64,000 nucleotides of DNA from Linnemannia schmuckeri (Eukaryota; Mortierellomycota; Mortierellomycetes; Mortierellales; Mortierellaceae), in assembly GCA_029449235.1 (NCBI GenBank), contig JANATG010000018.1:372001-436000 (forward strand), written 5' to 3'. A program made the position numbers and the translations under genes. This document shows, piece by piece, positions 41,801 to 53,607 of this stretch. The notes beneath the pieces are model-generated. The model searched no databases and had not been told where the DNA came from. It was given only the letters and a program-made list of their open reading frames with translations. How positions within the stretch are numbered: the stretch's first letter is position 1; each line of letters starts with the position of its first letter.

Positions 41801-44394
41801 TAGCATATAGGACAAGAGATCATACCTGAGAGTCTGATTGTGGTCGTGCCCCATGTCTGCCCAGATGCCGCCAACATCCCCGCGACCGAGAACGATGTGA
41901 GGTCTGACTGTGGATGCTTCTGCAGGAGTTGAAAGATGAGCGACTCCTTGGTCCTGATTCTGATTTTGGTTGAGTGTGGGGGTGGGAGGCGGGCTGTCTA
42001 AAATGGAGTTGTCGCTGTTGTTGTTATTGTTGATGGTGGTGGTGGTATCACAGGAGGAGTGAGATGGAGTGGATTGACGCCATTTGAGGAACGTGGGATA
42101 TTCACCACGATGGGTATCGAGTTGAGGATGGGCGAGGGAGTCGAACATGGCCGAGATTGGGTTGGCATCTCTGCCTGCTTCAGCCAATTGATGCTGGATG
42201 TGGTTTGTAAGCTGCACAAAGTCCTATTAGGTTGAAGGGAAGTAGTCTTGTGCGCGATTAGACGCGTGCTAAGCAACATGTGGGAAAGTGGTGTGGAGCA
42301 GGAAAAAAAGAAATTGCGCGCGAAAATGAATCGCGATGTCGACGTCGCAGTTTTGTTTGAATCCACGTTCAAACACATACACACGCGCGCACATACACAC
42401 GCGCGCACATGCACTCGTACAAACACTCATGCAAGCGGTAAAGGAAGTCAATTGGACGAAAAATGTTTGCTCTATGCGGGATGAGACAGAGCGAGAGGGG
42501 GTCTGCGCAGAAATTGATTTTTGTACGAGGGAGAAAATAAGAATGAGATAAAAAGTCTTGCTGATACCAGATGGTGTCATCTGAAATCATTACCAATTGC
42601 TCTGCTTGCTCACTTCTCGCCACACTCTCTCACTCAAAAAAAAAAACTCGATCCTACACAAAATTGTTGGTTTTCAGCCCTTTTGAGCTACAACTTTTGC
42701 TTATTTTCTCTCACGATAACTCCAGGAGTGTGAGTGTGTTTGTAGAATGAAATAGTAAGGACCAATTGTGATAAAAGAAAAGGGGAGGAGGGAGGAACCG
42801 CAGCAGAACTAGATTTACGACCTGTGCGCATGCACATGTCAACACAGATACAGGTGGATCCCGCATTTCAGGGGGGGTAATTCCATTTATGATCGAGAAG
42901 GAAAATAAAAGAGAAGAGAATTCGAATGAGGGGTGAAAAGATGAGAAAAAAAAGCCACCAGTCTTAAGAAAAGGAGACGAAAAAAGATGGGATGAGGGAC
43001 GTGTGTCTGTTGTGCAACGACATTCAAGGGGTTTAGAGGAAAAGAGATACGATAGGAAAGGACAGAAATAAAACAAACAAAAAAAACTCGCACGCGTCGG
43101 AAAAGATTTTTCTTTCAATGATCATCGACCAAACACAGCATAGGTAAATCAGCAAAGGAAAGGGAAGGAAAAGAAAAGCAGGGGTAAGGGCAAGGGCAAA
43201 GGCAAAAGCAGAAGGAAGGGGCAATTGAGAAGCATAGGGAGAGAGAGAGCATGATGGGCAAGGCAGGGGGAGAATGTGCACTGAAAGTTTTTTCTTTGTT
43301 GTTGTTTTTGGTTGGTTCAAGTTGATTGTCGTTATCTGCTCTCCTTACTGTTCCTTCCTTCTCTCCCATTTTTCTTTTGTTAGGACACAGGACAGCGCAT
43401 TTACTGTCGATTAATAATCCATCGGGAGAAACAGGCATATACAAACAAAGTATACGTGAAAAAAAAATAGAGGCACAAAGTGGAGAAAAACTAAAGCCGA
43501 AGATCGAAATAAAAAACAACAAAAAAACAGAGACAGATGCGCGCCACAGAGGAACGAAAGAGAATGAGACCCAGACCAATTATGCATAACACACACTGCC
43601 CATCTATATTTCAACGCACAGGTGCTCTTTCTCTTTGTTTGTTGAAGTGAAAAAGGTTGAATGTCCAAGGGCATAGAGCACTGGAAGAATGAGAATATAA
43701 GAGCCAATTGAACGGCAACGAGATTGAGCAAAGGCAAGTGTGTTTACCTGTTTGAGCATGGATCGTGGCCTGCAACCCTGTAGGGAAGAAGGAGTGAGCA
43801 TGCGATGAAGGATGGGGTCTGGGTGCGGGCACGATGGATCTGCGTGATAGTAAGGTTCGAACCCACTGAGAAGAAGCGAGATCAGGATCCCGGCGGGGCC
43901 GTTACCTGTTAAAGCCAATTGATAAGCAAGATGTGAGTAAGATAGGCGGTGAGATGGCAACAGAAGGAAGGTAAGACATCGATAGACCCTTCCCCGGGAA
44001 GTGCGCGATAAAGCGGAGTATGGAGTCGAAAGAGGACTGGTAGCATAATACTGGAGGTTGGTTCAGTTTTAAAGACTTCGATGTAATAGAAGGACAGGGT
44101 ATAGTATCACCCTTTCTGGGTGAGAGAGAAAGCAGCTGCAAGTTGAATGTGGCAGGTATGTATGTATGTCGTAGCTGAGTTGTATTTTTTTGTTTTTTCA
44201 AGCTACAACGTCCTCATTACTATTTTCTGTAAGTCATTACCAACAACAACGACGTCAGTCTCGGCTGGCAGTGTATGATCATGCAGTTGTGAATGAGAGG
44301 ATGAATGCTGTTGTTGACTGCATGAAGAGAAAGTGGAGGGGTTGTCATTATTGGGTGAGGGCGAATGTGAGCTAGACATGCTTTCTGTGTGCAT
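38877..44394 (-). CDS. OSGIN/OKL38-like FAD-dependent oxidoreductase, strongly enlarged
   Basis: Proposed CDS complement(join(38877..41730, 41826..42223, 43748..43905, 44241..44394)), 1187 residues, phases consistent. A Ser/His/Gln-rich N-terminus leads to the FAD-binding Rossmann motif AETDVVVVG-NGPAGILISL, split by intron 1 within its glycines. LLSGFEPYYHADPS, HPDPILHR, GRGDVGGIWADM, then TLSYNEHMELPLYSFADF (across intron 3), VLATGTFDQPKKL, IVGTGLSAADAIL and the C-terminal HSIYAAGAITGSKFVRY follow the order of oxidative-stress-induced growth inhibitors, a branch of flavin-dependent monooxygenases. Relatives are near 500 residues; the excess is mainly Ser/Glu/Asp-rich insertion after the second Rossmann motif (about 650-1130). 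Intron 2 is about 1.5 kb, long for this genome. Substrate unknown. The gene is divergent from the WD40-like gene. Confidence 0.83.
42376..42412. repeat. Alternating purine-pyrimidine CA/CG repeat
   Basis: Two and a half copies of ACATACACACGCGCGC within the long intron 2 of the OSGIN-like gene. Such alternating sequence favours left-handed DNA; whether that matters here is unknown. Confidence 0.8.
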
Positions 44395-46433
44395 GAATGT
44401 GTAGAGTGATTTAAGTTGATCCGGATCTGTGGGTCAGAGAGTGGAGAGGGTAATGAGTGATCAGAGAGTGGAGAAGAGAAGTCAGTGGGTCATGCAAGAG
44501 AGAGGGAATGAGGGAAGAAGAAGGTAATCGAGTGAATGCGAGAAGAAGAAAGAGGAGGAGGAGGAGGAGGAGGGAATGAGGAAAGTGCGAGGAGAAAGTG
44601 AAAAAGAAAAGAAGGGTTCAAGGAAAAACAAAAAAGAGAAAAAGTCCAGGCCAGCAGGACAAGTGACCGAGTAGAGGCAGTCAAGAATGGATCTTTGCTG
44701 CACCACCACTCATAAATAAGAGAATCGTACTGTACTTCACGTCGGAGGGTGTAGTGTGTGCCGTCTTGATGGAGCTGGATGCTTGTCTCTCGCCGTTTAC
44801 TTTTGCATTCTCTTCCTCTCTCTCTCTCTTCATCGTATTCCCTTTTATTTTCTCTCCGACCGCAACCTTCTCTCTTTCTTCGTTGTTGTTTGTGCCCTTT
44901 TGCTTTTTTCGCTGCTCTCCATTATTTTTATTTTGTTCTGTTCGGAGCGAGAATTTTGAGCTTGCTGAAATTTTTTCTCTTCTTGGCCATCAAATGGCAC
45001 GCGCGTCCAACGAACAGGGCGATTCTTTCTTTTCATCGATCACTTACCCTCGACATCGCGATTTCGCAAAGAAACAACCGGGACCCTGTGTCCGTGACCA
45101 AATTACCTCCTGCACACTCATCATCTACACTACATTCACAGGTTATCATTGCTACAATTTACGTTTCACTTTCTCAGTGGATTCTCATTTTTCACGAACC
45201 GTTAAGTTTCTAGCTAGCTCCAGAGGCATGAATAGCCTGCTTCTTCCTTATCAACAAATACAGCGCCGTTTTTTTTTTTTTTTTCACTACATTGTCTTTC
45301 TCTCCTAAAGCGCAGCGGCGGGTTCACTTTCTCCTCCAAACACTGCCTAGACTCCCACCCCTTCTCAAAAAACAAACCAAAAAAAAAAACTCACCGCCGC
45401 TTTGTTTTTGAACTCTGTCTTGCAATGCTCGCTCTTCAATGCAACAGCATACACATTCAAAAACACATAGGACCATTGAGAAAGAAAAGGAGGTCAGGGA
45501 GTGGATCGGATCTCATCTTGTTATTCCTAAAGGATGCTAGGTTTGTGATTGGCCGCCACGCCATCTAACATTTTTCAAGCAACTCTTCACCTTTGTTTAT
45601 CCTTTGTTTTGCTAGGCTCGTAACGACTATGCAAAAAGTTTTGGCTCTCTTGTTTTTGCATGGTTAATTATTTTTTTTTTTTTTTGTGAATGCCCGACCG
45701 CCAACCTCATTGACAACGCGAGAAAGCAGAGGTGCGAAAGAGAGAAAAGTGCATGAAAAGGAGAAGGCAAATACTCCTTGAGCTCACGGGTCCATTGCAT
45801 ATTTTTCATGGGTCATTGAGAGAATTCTTCCGGTCACATCTACTTCTGCCTTAAAAATCTCGCCAAAGGTAGTGCTTGGAAGAAACCATCGACAAGAGTC
45901 GTTGAAAAGAATGACACCGGAGGCTTGGCACACAGAACATAAACCATGATCAACTGCATAATGTAATGTTTGTACGTGTTTTTAGTTTTTCTATAGTGTC
46001 GCGTCAAGGATCCTGACGTCAATGATTTTTAAAAACTAGGTCCATCTAAGGTGAACAAAAAAAATTATGGAGGTGCAACGGTATGATCACAGCGACCTTT
46101 TTTTCATTGTGATCGATCAGAAGTGTTACATATTAGTGTCTGATTGTAGGGTACTAGGTACCATCGCCACTGTCAGTCATCCTGAGCTAGGTTAGGCGTG
46201 CTCCGGGCGGGAAAAGAAAAACTACCATGTCTCCGGAGAATGCAGTTCCCTCAGTCAGCTGATCAATTCGATTGCTCCCCTCTTCGCTTCGCCCATTGGA
46301 GTACAGCAATCGCGAGTAGATTCTTCTTTCACGTGCATTTTTGGCCGCAATTCTGGCTGCGGCCTTCGTTGCACGCTAAAAACAAACAAAGGAAGCATTC
46401 TTTTTTTTGTACACCTAAATACATAATTAACAC
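44395..46433. other. Divergent promoter region of OSGIN-like and WD40-like genes
   Basis: 2 kb without a supported gene. A 184-codon plus ORF at 44754-45308 is C/T-driven and Phe/Ser-rich, so not believed. Visible features: GGA-repeat at 44552-44572, poly-T runs at 45270-45284 and 45670-45685, and a perfect palindromic cAMP-response element TGACGTCA at 46014-46021, 413 bp upstream of the WD40-like start. Confidence 0.45.
46014..46021. promoter_or_regulatory. Palindromic CRE (ATF/CREB) site
   Basis: TGACGTCA is an exact match to the bZIP ATF/CREB target used by fungal stress regulators of the Atf1 type. It is a single site, so chance occurrence is possible; placement upstream of the WD40-like gene is suggestive only. 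Confidence 0.35.
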
Positions 46434-49400
46434 ATGAACAATCCTGCATCACAAGCCATGGAGGAGGAATCACGGAAAATCAAGCGAGCAGAAGGAGAAG
46501 GAGGAGAGCACGAATCAGGTGACAACGTTGCTGGCGGATCTGATGGAGGTGCAGGAGACGGCCATGGCGATGATCATATGGAGGACGAGGAGGGAGACTG
46601 GGAGACGGAGACTTCGGAGAGTGAGGAGGAGGAATTGGACGACAACGACGATGATACGAGTGGTGACGGTACCTACGACGAGGACGAACTCGCCGATTAT
46701 GACATCAATCCCAACGACCCCGAGAGCATCTTCTACCACCTCAATCACGGCAGCATGAACGATGTCAACCAGTTTGGCGATAGCGAGGGGGAAGGCGATG
46801 AAGGAAGTGAGGGCTTCGAGGATATCGAGGATGACGACGAGAGCGAGGGAGAGGAAGAAAGCGATGATGAGGATGAAGAAATGCATGGTCCGCATGTCCT
46901 AGACGACGACGAAAAGATCGAGGAACTGAGCCCGCGCACCCGAGCAATCTACCGTCCCATCTACCTAGACGATGATATCATGTCCGATTTCAGTGGAGAC
47001 GAGAAATACGCGCCCAAGGAGTTCATCTCTGGAAACGACGGTGAGGGAGATCAGGATATGGTCGACTTCTCAGTCTATGAGGAGAACAACGAGGAAGATC
47101 CCGAGTTTTACAAGGTCGCGACCAAGATCCGGGAGCTGATGCTAAACCTGAAGAAGGGCCGAGCTGAGCGGGAACGGAAACTCAGGACCCAACCAGGATA
47201 TCAACAGCGGCAACAAGAATCATCTACGAACGCCGAGGACTCGCCCGTGGCTCCTGTGATCGGTGACGGCTTATCACCCTCGGCTACTGTGGCCGGTGAG
47301 GACGTACCGCACATTTTTGGCGGGAAATATGTTGACCCAGCACCGTTCTTGCATCGTCTTTTGGTCCGTGGACTCAGTCATCCTCGGGAAGTTGAACATT
47401 CACCGGCGATCAGCAACCATTTCCAGTGCGCCAACTCAATGGTCATCACGCCATCGACCATGGGACTCTGGGACGACATTTTCACAATCCACCTCCACAG
47501 CATCATGCGCTGCGGTGTCCTCGAACGCAACACCCTTGCCAACTACAACCGACGTACCCTGGCACATTTTGCCCAAGAACATCCATATGTTGACGTCGCG
47601 GCCCGGAAAGCGGTCCTTAGACCCTATGCCCGACCGCTCCGGACAGTGAAGGCGTCAAAGTTCATGGACCTCTACAGTTATCGGTTCGACCAAATGCCAG
47701 AGTCAGAGGATTACATCCGGTTGGAGGATAGAGACGATCCGATTTGTCTTGCAAGTCGGTACGGATACATGGCGCATGGAGCCGTCAGCGGGAGCATTGC
47801 AGTCTACTGCACTCAGTGCAATGAGGAACCATACGAGATCGATAGCGCCTACCTGTCCAGTTCAGAAGATGACGATGGCGTGATGCTCAACAGTCTGCAG
47901 ATTGTTCGCTGGAACCGTTACTACCGGAGTCGGGCCTCTCAGGATGATGATCTACTGGAGACCATGGCGGATCGGGATGGCGACGATCCATTGATTGATT
48001 ACGATGAAGAGGACGGATACCCCTCCAAGAAGTCGGGTCAATTTGATCACTTTCTTGTGATGGCGGGTAATGAGGGAGGACTCGTTATTGCTTCCCTTCC
48101 CGACCACGTGGACCCCAAGCGAGCCCATAAGGACGATCCTCATCACCACCGCCATCGCTATCACCACAGCAGCACACCAGAGCACCGGTTCAAGTACAGG
48201 GACGATCGCACATGGATCCGAGAGGGATTTGGAGGGGCACTTCTGAACGACGCTAAGGCCTCGCCTAACGGACGGTGGATTGCGGCAGTCGGAGATTCGA
48301 CCCAGGTCTGGATCATTGAGGTCACCCATGTCCCCGAGACCGAGGAGCAGAGGATCTTGCGGGAAGCTAGAGAGAAGGAGATGGATATCGAGGATTTGGA
48401 GACGGACTCGGAGTATGCCACTGACGAAGACGAGAAGATGAGTGAGGACGAAGTGGTTGATGGATCGGAGGAGAAAAACGATTTGTGTACCGAGGAAGCA
48501 CGAGCAACGGCAGTTTTGGACAAACCTCGGGGAGAAAAGCGGTCTCGTGGCTCTGAGGATTCTCTTTCGGATAACGACGGTGAAGACGGAAGCAGCCAAC
48601 CCAAGAGCCCCAAACCAACGACGATTCCAAGGCTGTTGCATCTGTTTGGTCAGCCCCAGGAGTTGCTCGTGCCACACAAAGTCTTGTTCACAGCAAAGCA
48701 CAAGAAGAATCGACAGCCTCGAGGTCCTGATGGAGCCGGATCTGGAAGTAGCACTGGTAGTGCCTCCGGTGCGACAAAAGTGAGTTTCCAGTATGTCGCA
48801 TGGAACGCAAGTTCGACCAAGTTTGCCCACTCTTCGGATACAACATCTCGTGTCGTCGTATGGTCGATGCCGTCGCGAGAGATTGTCTGCTGTGTCGATA
48901 CCGGAGGACCAGCTTATGCGATCGAGTTCCACCCAAAGCTCGAGAACCTGTTTGCAGTGGCCAACTGGTATGGGTTCGTGCACGTTGTCGACCTCACGGG
49001 TGCCTGTGTGGGGGACGAGGACTTGGTGGTGAGCGATACAAGATACAACGGTCAGGCTGAACAAGGCGGACCTAGTCTTGCGGGTTGCGAGGGCCCCCAT
49101 TACGAGGAGAAACACGATATTCTGATGGTCTCGTTCCGAGGGCAGAGCAATATGAAACTCCGGATCTTTGATGGGATTCGGGGGCTAGGATGGTCGACGG
49201 ATGGACGGCACCTGTATGTGTCAACGCTTCGTCGAGTATTGCGGTATGAGGTTGTGGACTCTCGGGTGCGTGTGCCGAGTTTGTTTCAGCTTTGCGCGAG
49301 GAAGGTGAAGGAGTGGAAGGAGCGGGAGATACATCGGATCTATACCAGGGAGAAAGAGTCGTCTGTCAGAAAGGCATTTGGGCCCTTGCAGGATGATTGG

Positions 49401-49472
49401 AAGTTTGTGCCCTATTTGATCAAGCGCAAGATCTTTGGCGATCATTTTCTCATGCGATCCCATAATGAGTAG
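46434..49472 (+). CDS. Large acidic WD40-like repeat protein
   Basis: 1012 residues, single exon; an alternative start at 46458 (MEEESRKIKR) is equally good. The first about 240 residues are extremely acidic (runs of Glu/Asp with Gly/Ser). After a Gln-rich linker the central and C-terminal parts have WD40-like blades: SPNGRWIAAVGDSTQVWIIE, WNASSTKFAHSSDTTSRVVV, YAIEFHPKLENLFAVANWYG and LGWSTDGRHLYVSTLRRVLR. The blades are interrupted by a second acidic insert (about 640-720). The last part resembles the fungal DUF2415 type as I remember it, but this is unverified. It is probably a nuclear scaffold; no partner can be named. A CRE-like site lies 413 bp upstream. Confidence 0.75.
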   Translation: MNNPASQAMEEESRKIKRAEGEGGEHESGDNVAGGSDGGAGDGHGDDHMEDEEGDWETETSESEEEELDDNDDDTSGDGTYDEDELADYDINPNDPESIFYHLNHGSMNDVNQFGDSEGEGDEGSEGFEDIEDDDESEGEEESDDEDEEMHGPHVLDDDEKIEELSPRTRAIYRPIYLDDDIMSDFSGDEKYAPKEFISGNDGEGDQDMVDFSVYEENNEEDPEFYKVATKIRELMLNLKKGRAERERKLRTQPGYQQRQQESSTNAEDSPVAPVIGDGLSPSATVAGEDVPHIFGGKYVDPAPFLHRLLVRGLSHPREVEHSPAISNHFQCANSMVITPSTMGLWDDIFTIHLHSIMRCGVLERNTLANYNRRTLAHFAQEHPYVDVAARKAVLRPYARPLRTVKASKFMDLYSYRFDQMPESEDYIRLEDRDDPICLASRYGYMAHGAVSGSIAVYCTQCNEEPYEIDSAYLSSSEDDDGVMLNSLQIVRWNRYYRSRASQDDDLLETMADRDGDDPLIDYDEEDGYPSKKSGQFDHFLVMAGNEGGLVIASLPDHVDPKRAHKDDPHHHRHRYHHSSTPEHRFKYRDDRTWIREGFGGALLNDAKASPNGRWIAAVGDSTQVWIIEVTHVPETEEQRILREAREKEMDIEDLETDSEYATDEDEKMSEDEVVDGSEEKNDLCTEEARATAVLDKPRGEKRSRGSEDSLSDNDGEDGSSQPKSPKPTTIPRLLHLFGQPQELLVPHKVLFTAKHKKNRQPRGPDGAGSGSSTGSASGATKVSFQYVAWNASSTKFAHSSDTTSRVVVWSMPSREIVCCVDTGGPAYAIEFHPKLENLFAVANWYGFVHVVDLTGACVGDEDLVVSDTRYNGQAEQGGPSLAGCEGPHYEEKHDILMVSFRGQSNMKLRIFDGIRGLGWSTDGRHLYVSTLRRVLRYEVVDSRVRVPSLFQLCARKVKEWKEREIHRIYTREKESSVRKAFGPLQDDWKFVPYLIKRKIFGDHFLMRSHNE

Positions 49473-51988
49473 CTGCAGGAAAACATAATAGAGAGTAATG
49501 AATGCAGAGCTACAGTGGCAGCGGTTCCTGAGAAAATGCTGTGTGTTTATTTATGATAAGGATGATGGTGCAATTGGAAGAAAAGGGCAGGAAGGGGCTG
49601 AGTGGATGCAAAGGGACAATCGATGGTACATATCCGTCAATACTCGCTTTATTGCATTCACTCGCGACTAGTTTCACAATGTCGCCTCTTCCTTGTATTT
49701 GTTTGCCTTTTTCTGCTTTTTGGAATATAGGAAGTTTGTGGGGGTCCAGTCCAGTCCAAGGGTTCGTGCTTTGGGATGAAGTGTTTATCTTCTCCCTTTT
49801 CTCGTCTTCTCAGGCACACAACCCAGCAGGGTTAAAAAAGCAGGCTGTCTCGCTCACTTCCTTTTTGTATCTTAATCCTCCTCTCTGGTGCCTGGCTGGG
49901 GACCAAATCAATTTTTTTTCTTGTTATTTGTTGAGAGCAGCAATATGCAAGGCAACTAATTTGCGTCTAATGGGGGATTGTGGTTAATTACCTTTTGGGT
50001 GTGTTTAGGTGTGTTTGCAGTTAGTAACATAGTTTTTTTTTCGCCGCTCTCTTTCTTCATAAATTGTGTTGTAAGGAGGCAAAACGAGGGGAGAAGGTAG
50101 GTATGTATGGGGAGAAGGAGATTTCGATATTCCGTGGTAGGGCGGTAAATTATTTGATTAGCGTCGGTCTGGAATGTTGAGGCTGAAGGATTGGCTGCCA
50201 GGACGGAGAGGTATGCAGCGCCGTAGAATGGAGGAGAGGAGCCAGGGGTAAGAGGAGGAGAAGAAACAGGTGGACCTGTAGGGTATCTTGTTTCATGTTT
50301 TTTCAATGGAGCGAGGGTAGGGCGTGGGTGTTGAGAGCTGTAAAGTTCAGGGTAAAAGGAGAGACAGACGGAGAAGGAAAAAAGAAAGATAGCAGAGAAG
50401 AAAAAGGTGTTGAGCAAGGAAGGATGGAGGGGGTGTACGGTTGCCAGCATGTCTCTCTCTCTCTCTCTTGCTCATGTCTCTTTCCTATGGCTTCGATGTG
50501 AGTATGGTCATGGTTATGACGATGACTATGACTATGACAGTGATTGAGAGCAGCAGCAACCTTGCTTTTTCTCCTGCGCGCCTTGTTCTTTGTCTTTTCG
50601 TCGATTACAGTTACCCGGATCCGGAGGAGCTAAGAAGAAATAAAGAAAGAGAAGTAGAACCTCGTCTTCTCTGTGGTCGATGGTCCGACTGGCAATGCAA
50701 GTAGGCAGAAAATAGATGAAGTGAAAAAGACACTAACCCCCATCCGAGAGAGAGAGAGGGAGAGAGGGAGAGAAAGAGAGTGAGCAATTGGCACACCATG
50801 CCTACCTTCTAACCCAATGGATATGAAAATGAAGATGATGATGGATATTGAATTTATGATGGCGATGGTGTGCCTGTCTGTCTGTCTGCTCTTTCTTTTT
50901 TACTCTCTCAAGAGTTGAGAGCGATCGTTTGTTTGTGTTTGTGTTTGCGTTCCTTCCTTCCCTTTCCTTCCCTTCCCTTGCCTTGTCCGGCTTACCCCTC
51001 ATATGTCCTCTTTTTCTTTGTTCCCTTTCTTCTCTTTTCTTTTTTCTTTTTTCTCTTCTTCTCTTCTTCTCTTCTTCTCTTCTTATTCCCTTCTTTTAGT
51101 TCTCCATTCTTGAATCCCCTTCCTATCCCTGCACCTCGCATCGGTCAACTCCCCTTTACCCTCCTTCATCTCTCTCCTCCTCCTCCTCCTCCACCTCCTT
51201 CCATCACCTCCACCCTCCTTCATCCCTTCAAGGCAAGACGGCTCTCTTTCTCTTCATCCTCATTCACATCCTCATCCTCATCCGCACACTCTTTCCCCTT
51301 TTCACACTCACTTTTCCCTCACACACCCACACACACGACAACATTTAATTTTCACCTCTCCGCTTCAAACACGCCATTCCCTCGCACTTATCATTCAGGA
51401 ACAAGAAAAATAAACAATTGCTGTCCCCCTCCCTTTTTACTCCAACCGCCACCAACAGACAACCCATCAGTACCAACCTATAATTTTTTCTCTCTTTGTC
51501 TCTTCCAAAGATCAATAACCACAACCAGCAACAACAGTAGCAACCACGTCCATCAGCACTTATACTCTTACACATTTCGATCGTACTCACTCATCGACAT
51601 CCTCTCTTCTCTCCTCATCACTCACACCTTCCTCCTTCTCTCTAATCGACTTTTCATTTCTTCTTCGACCTTATCTGTCCTTTTGGACCCTCTTCTTTTT
51701 ATTCTCTCTCTTTATTCAGCGTATGTCAACTTGCTATCGCTGCTTTGCCGCAACTCTGCGCTTTCTTTCTTCCTTTCCCTTTCCTTTCCTTTCCTTTCCT
51801 TTCCTTTCCTTTCCTTTCTCTCTCTCGCTCTGTTGAGCAAATTGGTACTCAACAGCAAAACAACAAGCCAACAGCTGTTCTAACTTGTTTTCGATTCTCA
51901 TCCTTTTTTTTAGTTCTACCGCTCATAAGCTACTTCCAACAACAACAACATACACTCAGGAACGATAACTAACATACTCTACTAAACC
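49473..51988. other. Intergenic region; right part is the pyrimidine-rich SHO1 leader
   Basis: Left part 49473-50450: no clear gene. A minus ORF at 49956-50450 contains a Pro/Ser-rich stretch (TGPPVSSPPLTPGSSPPFYG) that could be an exon of something unidentified. Right part 50870-51988: almost continuous C/T-rich sequence with (CTT)n and (TTTCC)n repeats. Its 337-codon open frame (50870-51883) is compositional. I read it as promoter and long 5' UTR of SHO1. Confidence 0.5.
51772..51818. repeat. (TTTCC)n microsatellite upstream of SHO1
   Basis: About nine copies of CCTTT in tandem, 170-215 bp before the SHO1 ATG, in the pyrimidine-rich leader. Confidence 0.9.
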
Positions 51989-52294
51989 ATGACTCAAATC
52001 GACTTTGGGCTTGTCCTCGCACAGCCATTCTTCCTGTGTTCCTTGATCCTCTTCGCTGTAAGTGTCTTCTTGTTATCAGTATCTCCTTCTCTTTCCACTC
52101 AAAGACAGGATACTCTCAAGGAGGACGGCTTCAATCGATGGAGAGTGTGAGAGAGAAAAGAGTTAAAAGAGAATTATTTTTGTTTGTTGTTGTGTATTCT
52201 TCGGACAGAGCTCCAATTGGGCTTTTTTTTTTCTTTCTTGACATACCACTCTTGCTTCTCAGGTGGAATGTTTTTCATTTCGGATATCGGAGAG

Positions 52295-52325
<31 letters not shown>

Positions 52326-53607
52326 TTTTTTAAGGAGAGAGATCGCCTTGCATGAATACTGCTCTATGCTATTCGTTTCGTTTCTTCATTTCTTTTCTTC
52401 TCTTTTCTTCGTGCAAGAGACAAACTACATTCCCTCTTTTGATGACATGCAGGATGCAGGATATCAGCAATAACCTGCGACCATCGGAAACCAATTGTAT
52501 CTTCTCTCTTTATGCGAGTTGGGCGGATAGTTTGCATGTACCCTTTTTTTTTTCTCGATGACTTAAATCCACCACCCCTATCTTGACCATCGTAACGGTC
52601 GAAAGCCGACGAGACGAAAAAGGAGAAAGACCAAAGTAGAAAAGACGACATGAAAGAGGGAAGCGTGGTGTTACCACGCGACAATTGGCCACCATTTTTG
52701 AAACACACCTCTCTATTCGTCATTCACACAACAAAAAAACACCAATGCTTAAAAAAAATTCCTAACCTCCGTGTTTTTTTTCTTGGTTCTTTTAGGCCGG
52801 TTGGTTCATCTCGTTCGTCGCCACATGTGTGATTGGAAACTTAATCCCTCTGTTGTGGGTCGACATCTTTTACAACCTCTTCTTGTTGCTCGGTGCAACA
52901 TTGGCGGTGGCGACTAACGCCGTGCACAACTACCGTCTTGTCCTCTTGACTTTCATTGCTGGCTCCTTGACTCTCCTCTTTGTCTGCATCGACGGTACCA
53001 TTGGCGCCCACAACTGGAGTAACGTCTCCCGTTTCAGCGCCGCTGCTGCCGGATTCATTTTCCAGTCCTTCGTCTTGGTTAGTACTCCTTGGATTATGTT
53101 CTGATTCGAATTGAAATATGTATTGGGTGGAAAACTAATGGAATTGTACTTTGGTTGGATGAATAGATCTTCTGGGTAGTGTATTTTGGAGCAGAGGAAG
53201 AGTCGCTCGCCAAGCAGACAATCAACGGATTCACCATGCCCCGCGCAAATGCCAACGCCAACGACAACCCCACCACCGTCGGACCTACCACCATCGTCTC
53301 GCCCCAACCCCAGCACCATCAGATCAACATGAACGGTCATGGATCTCCCATGCCTGCTCATGCCCAGCAACAACAGGTCAACGGCCAACAGAACTATAGC
53401 TCTGTGGTTGTGGCCCCCACGGCCGACTATGCTTACAAGGCCCGCGCTCTGTATTCGTATGAGGCTAACCCTGAGGATAACAACGAGCTCTCGTTCACCA
53501 AGGGCGAGATTCTGGAGATTGTTGATAATAAGGGCAAGTGGTGGCAGGCCCGTAAACCTGATGGATCTGTTGGTATTGCGCCCTCCAACTACCTCCAGCT
53601 CATCTAA
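51989..53607 (+). CDS. SHO1: Sho1-type osmosensor: four membrane helices plus SH3 domain
   Basis: Proposed CDS join(51989..52057, 52796..53077, 53167..53607), 263 residues; all introns phase 0. Exon 1 encodes MTQIDFGLVLAQPFFLCSLI, the first helix. Exon 2 gives three more helices (AGWFISFVATCVIGN, LFLLLGATLAVATNAVH, LVLLTFIAGSLTLLF) and the conserved TIGAHNW loop. Exon 3 carries IFWVVYFGAEEES, a Gln/Asn-rich linker and an SH3 domain (about 203-263, KARALYSYEANPEDNNELSF...KGKWWQARK...GIAPSNYLQLI). Sho1 sits at sites of polarised growth and recruits the MAPKK Pbs2 through this SH3 domain in the high-osmolarity (HOG) pathway. Intron 1 is 738 nt, unusually long, with T-rich repeats. It is convergent with the IKS1-like gene. 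Confidence 0.93.
52058..52795 (+). other. Long first intron of SHO1
   Basis: 738 nt, GTAAGT...TTTTAG, containing a (TTTTTC)n tract at 52294-52330. Most introns in this window are under 160 nt; an early long intron can harbour enhancers or control expression, but nothing specific is visible. Confidence 0.75.

Noticed and set aside
43845..43870. tRNA-like T-arm (GGTTCGAACC)
   Set aside because: It lies inside exon 2 of the OSGIN-like gene, and no acceptor, D or anticodon stems can be built around it.
44754..45308. 184-codon plus-strand ORF
   Set aside because: Phe/Ser/Leu-rich translation of pyrimidine-rich promoter DNA; no domain or splice support.
47952..49115. 387-codon minus-strand ORF over the WD40-like gene
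   Set aside because: No recognisable domain; the opposite frame is continuous over 1012 codons with WD-like blades.
50870..51883. 337-codon Phe/Ser/Leu-rich ORF
   Set aside because: Driven by C/T-only sequence; no domain, and it lies where the SHO1 promoter and leader are expected.
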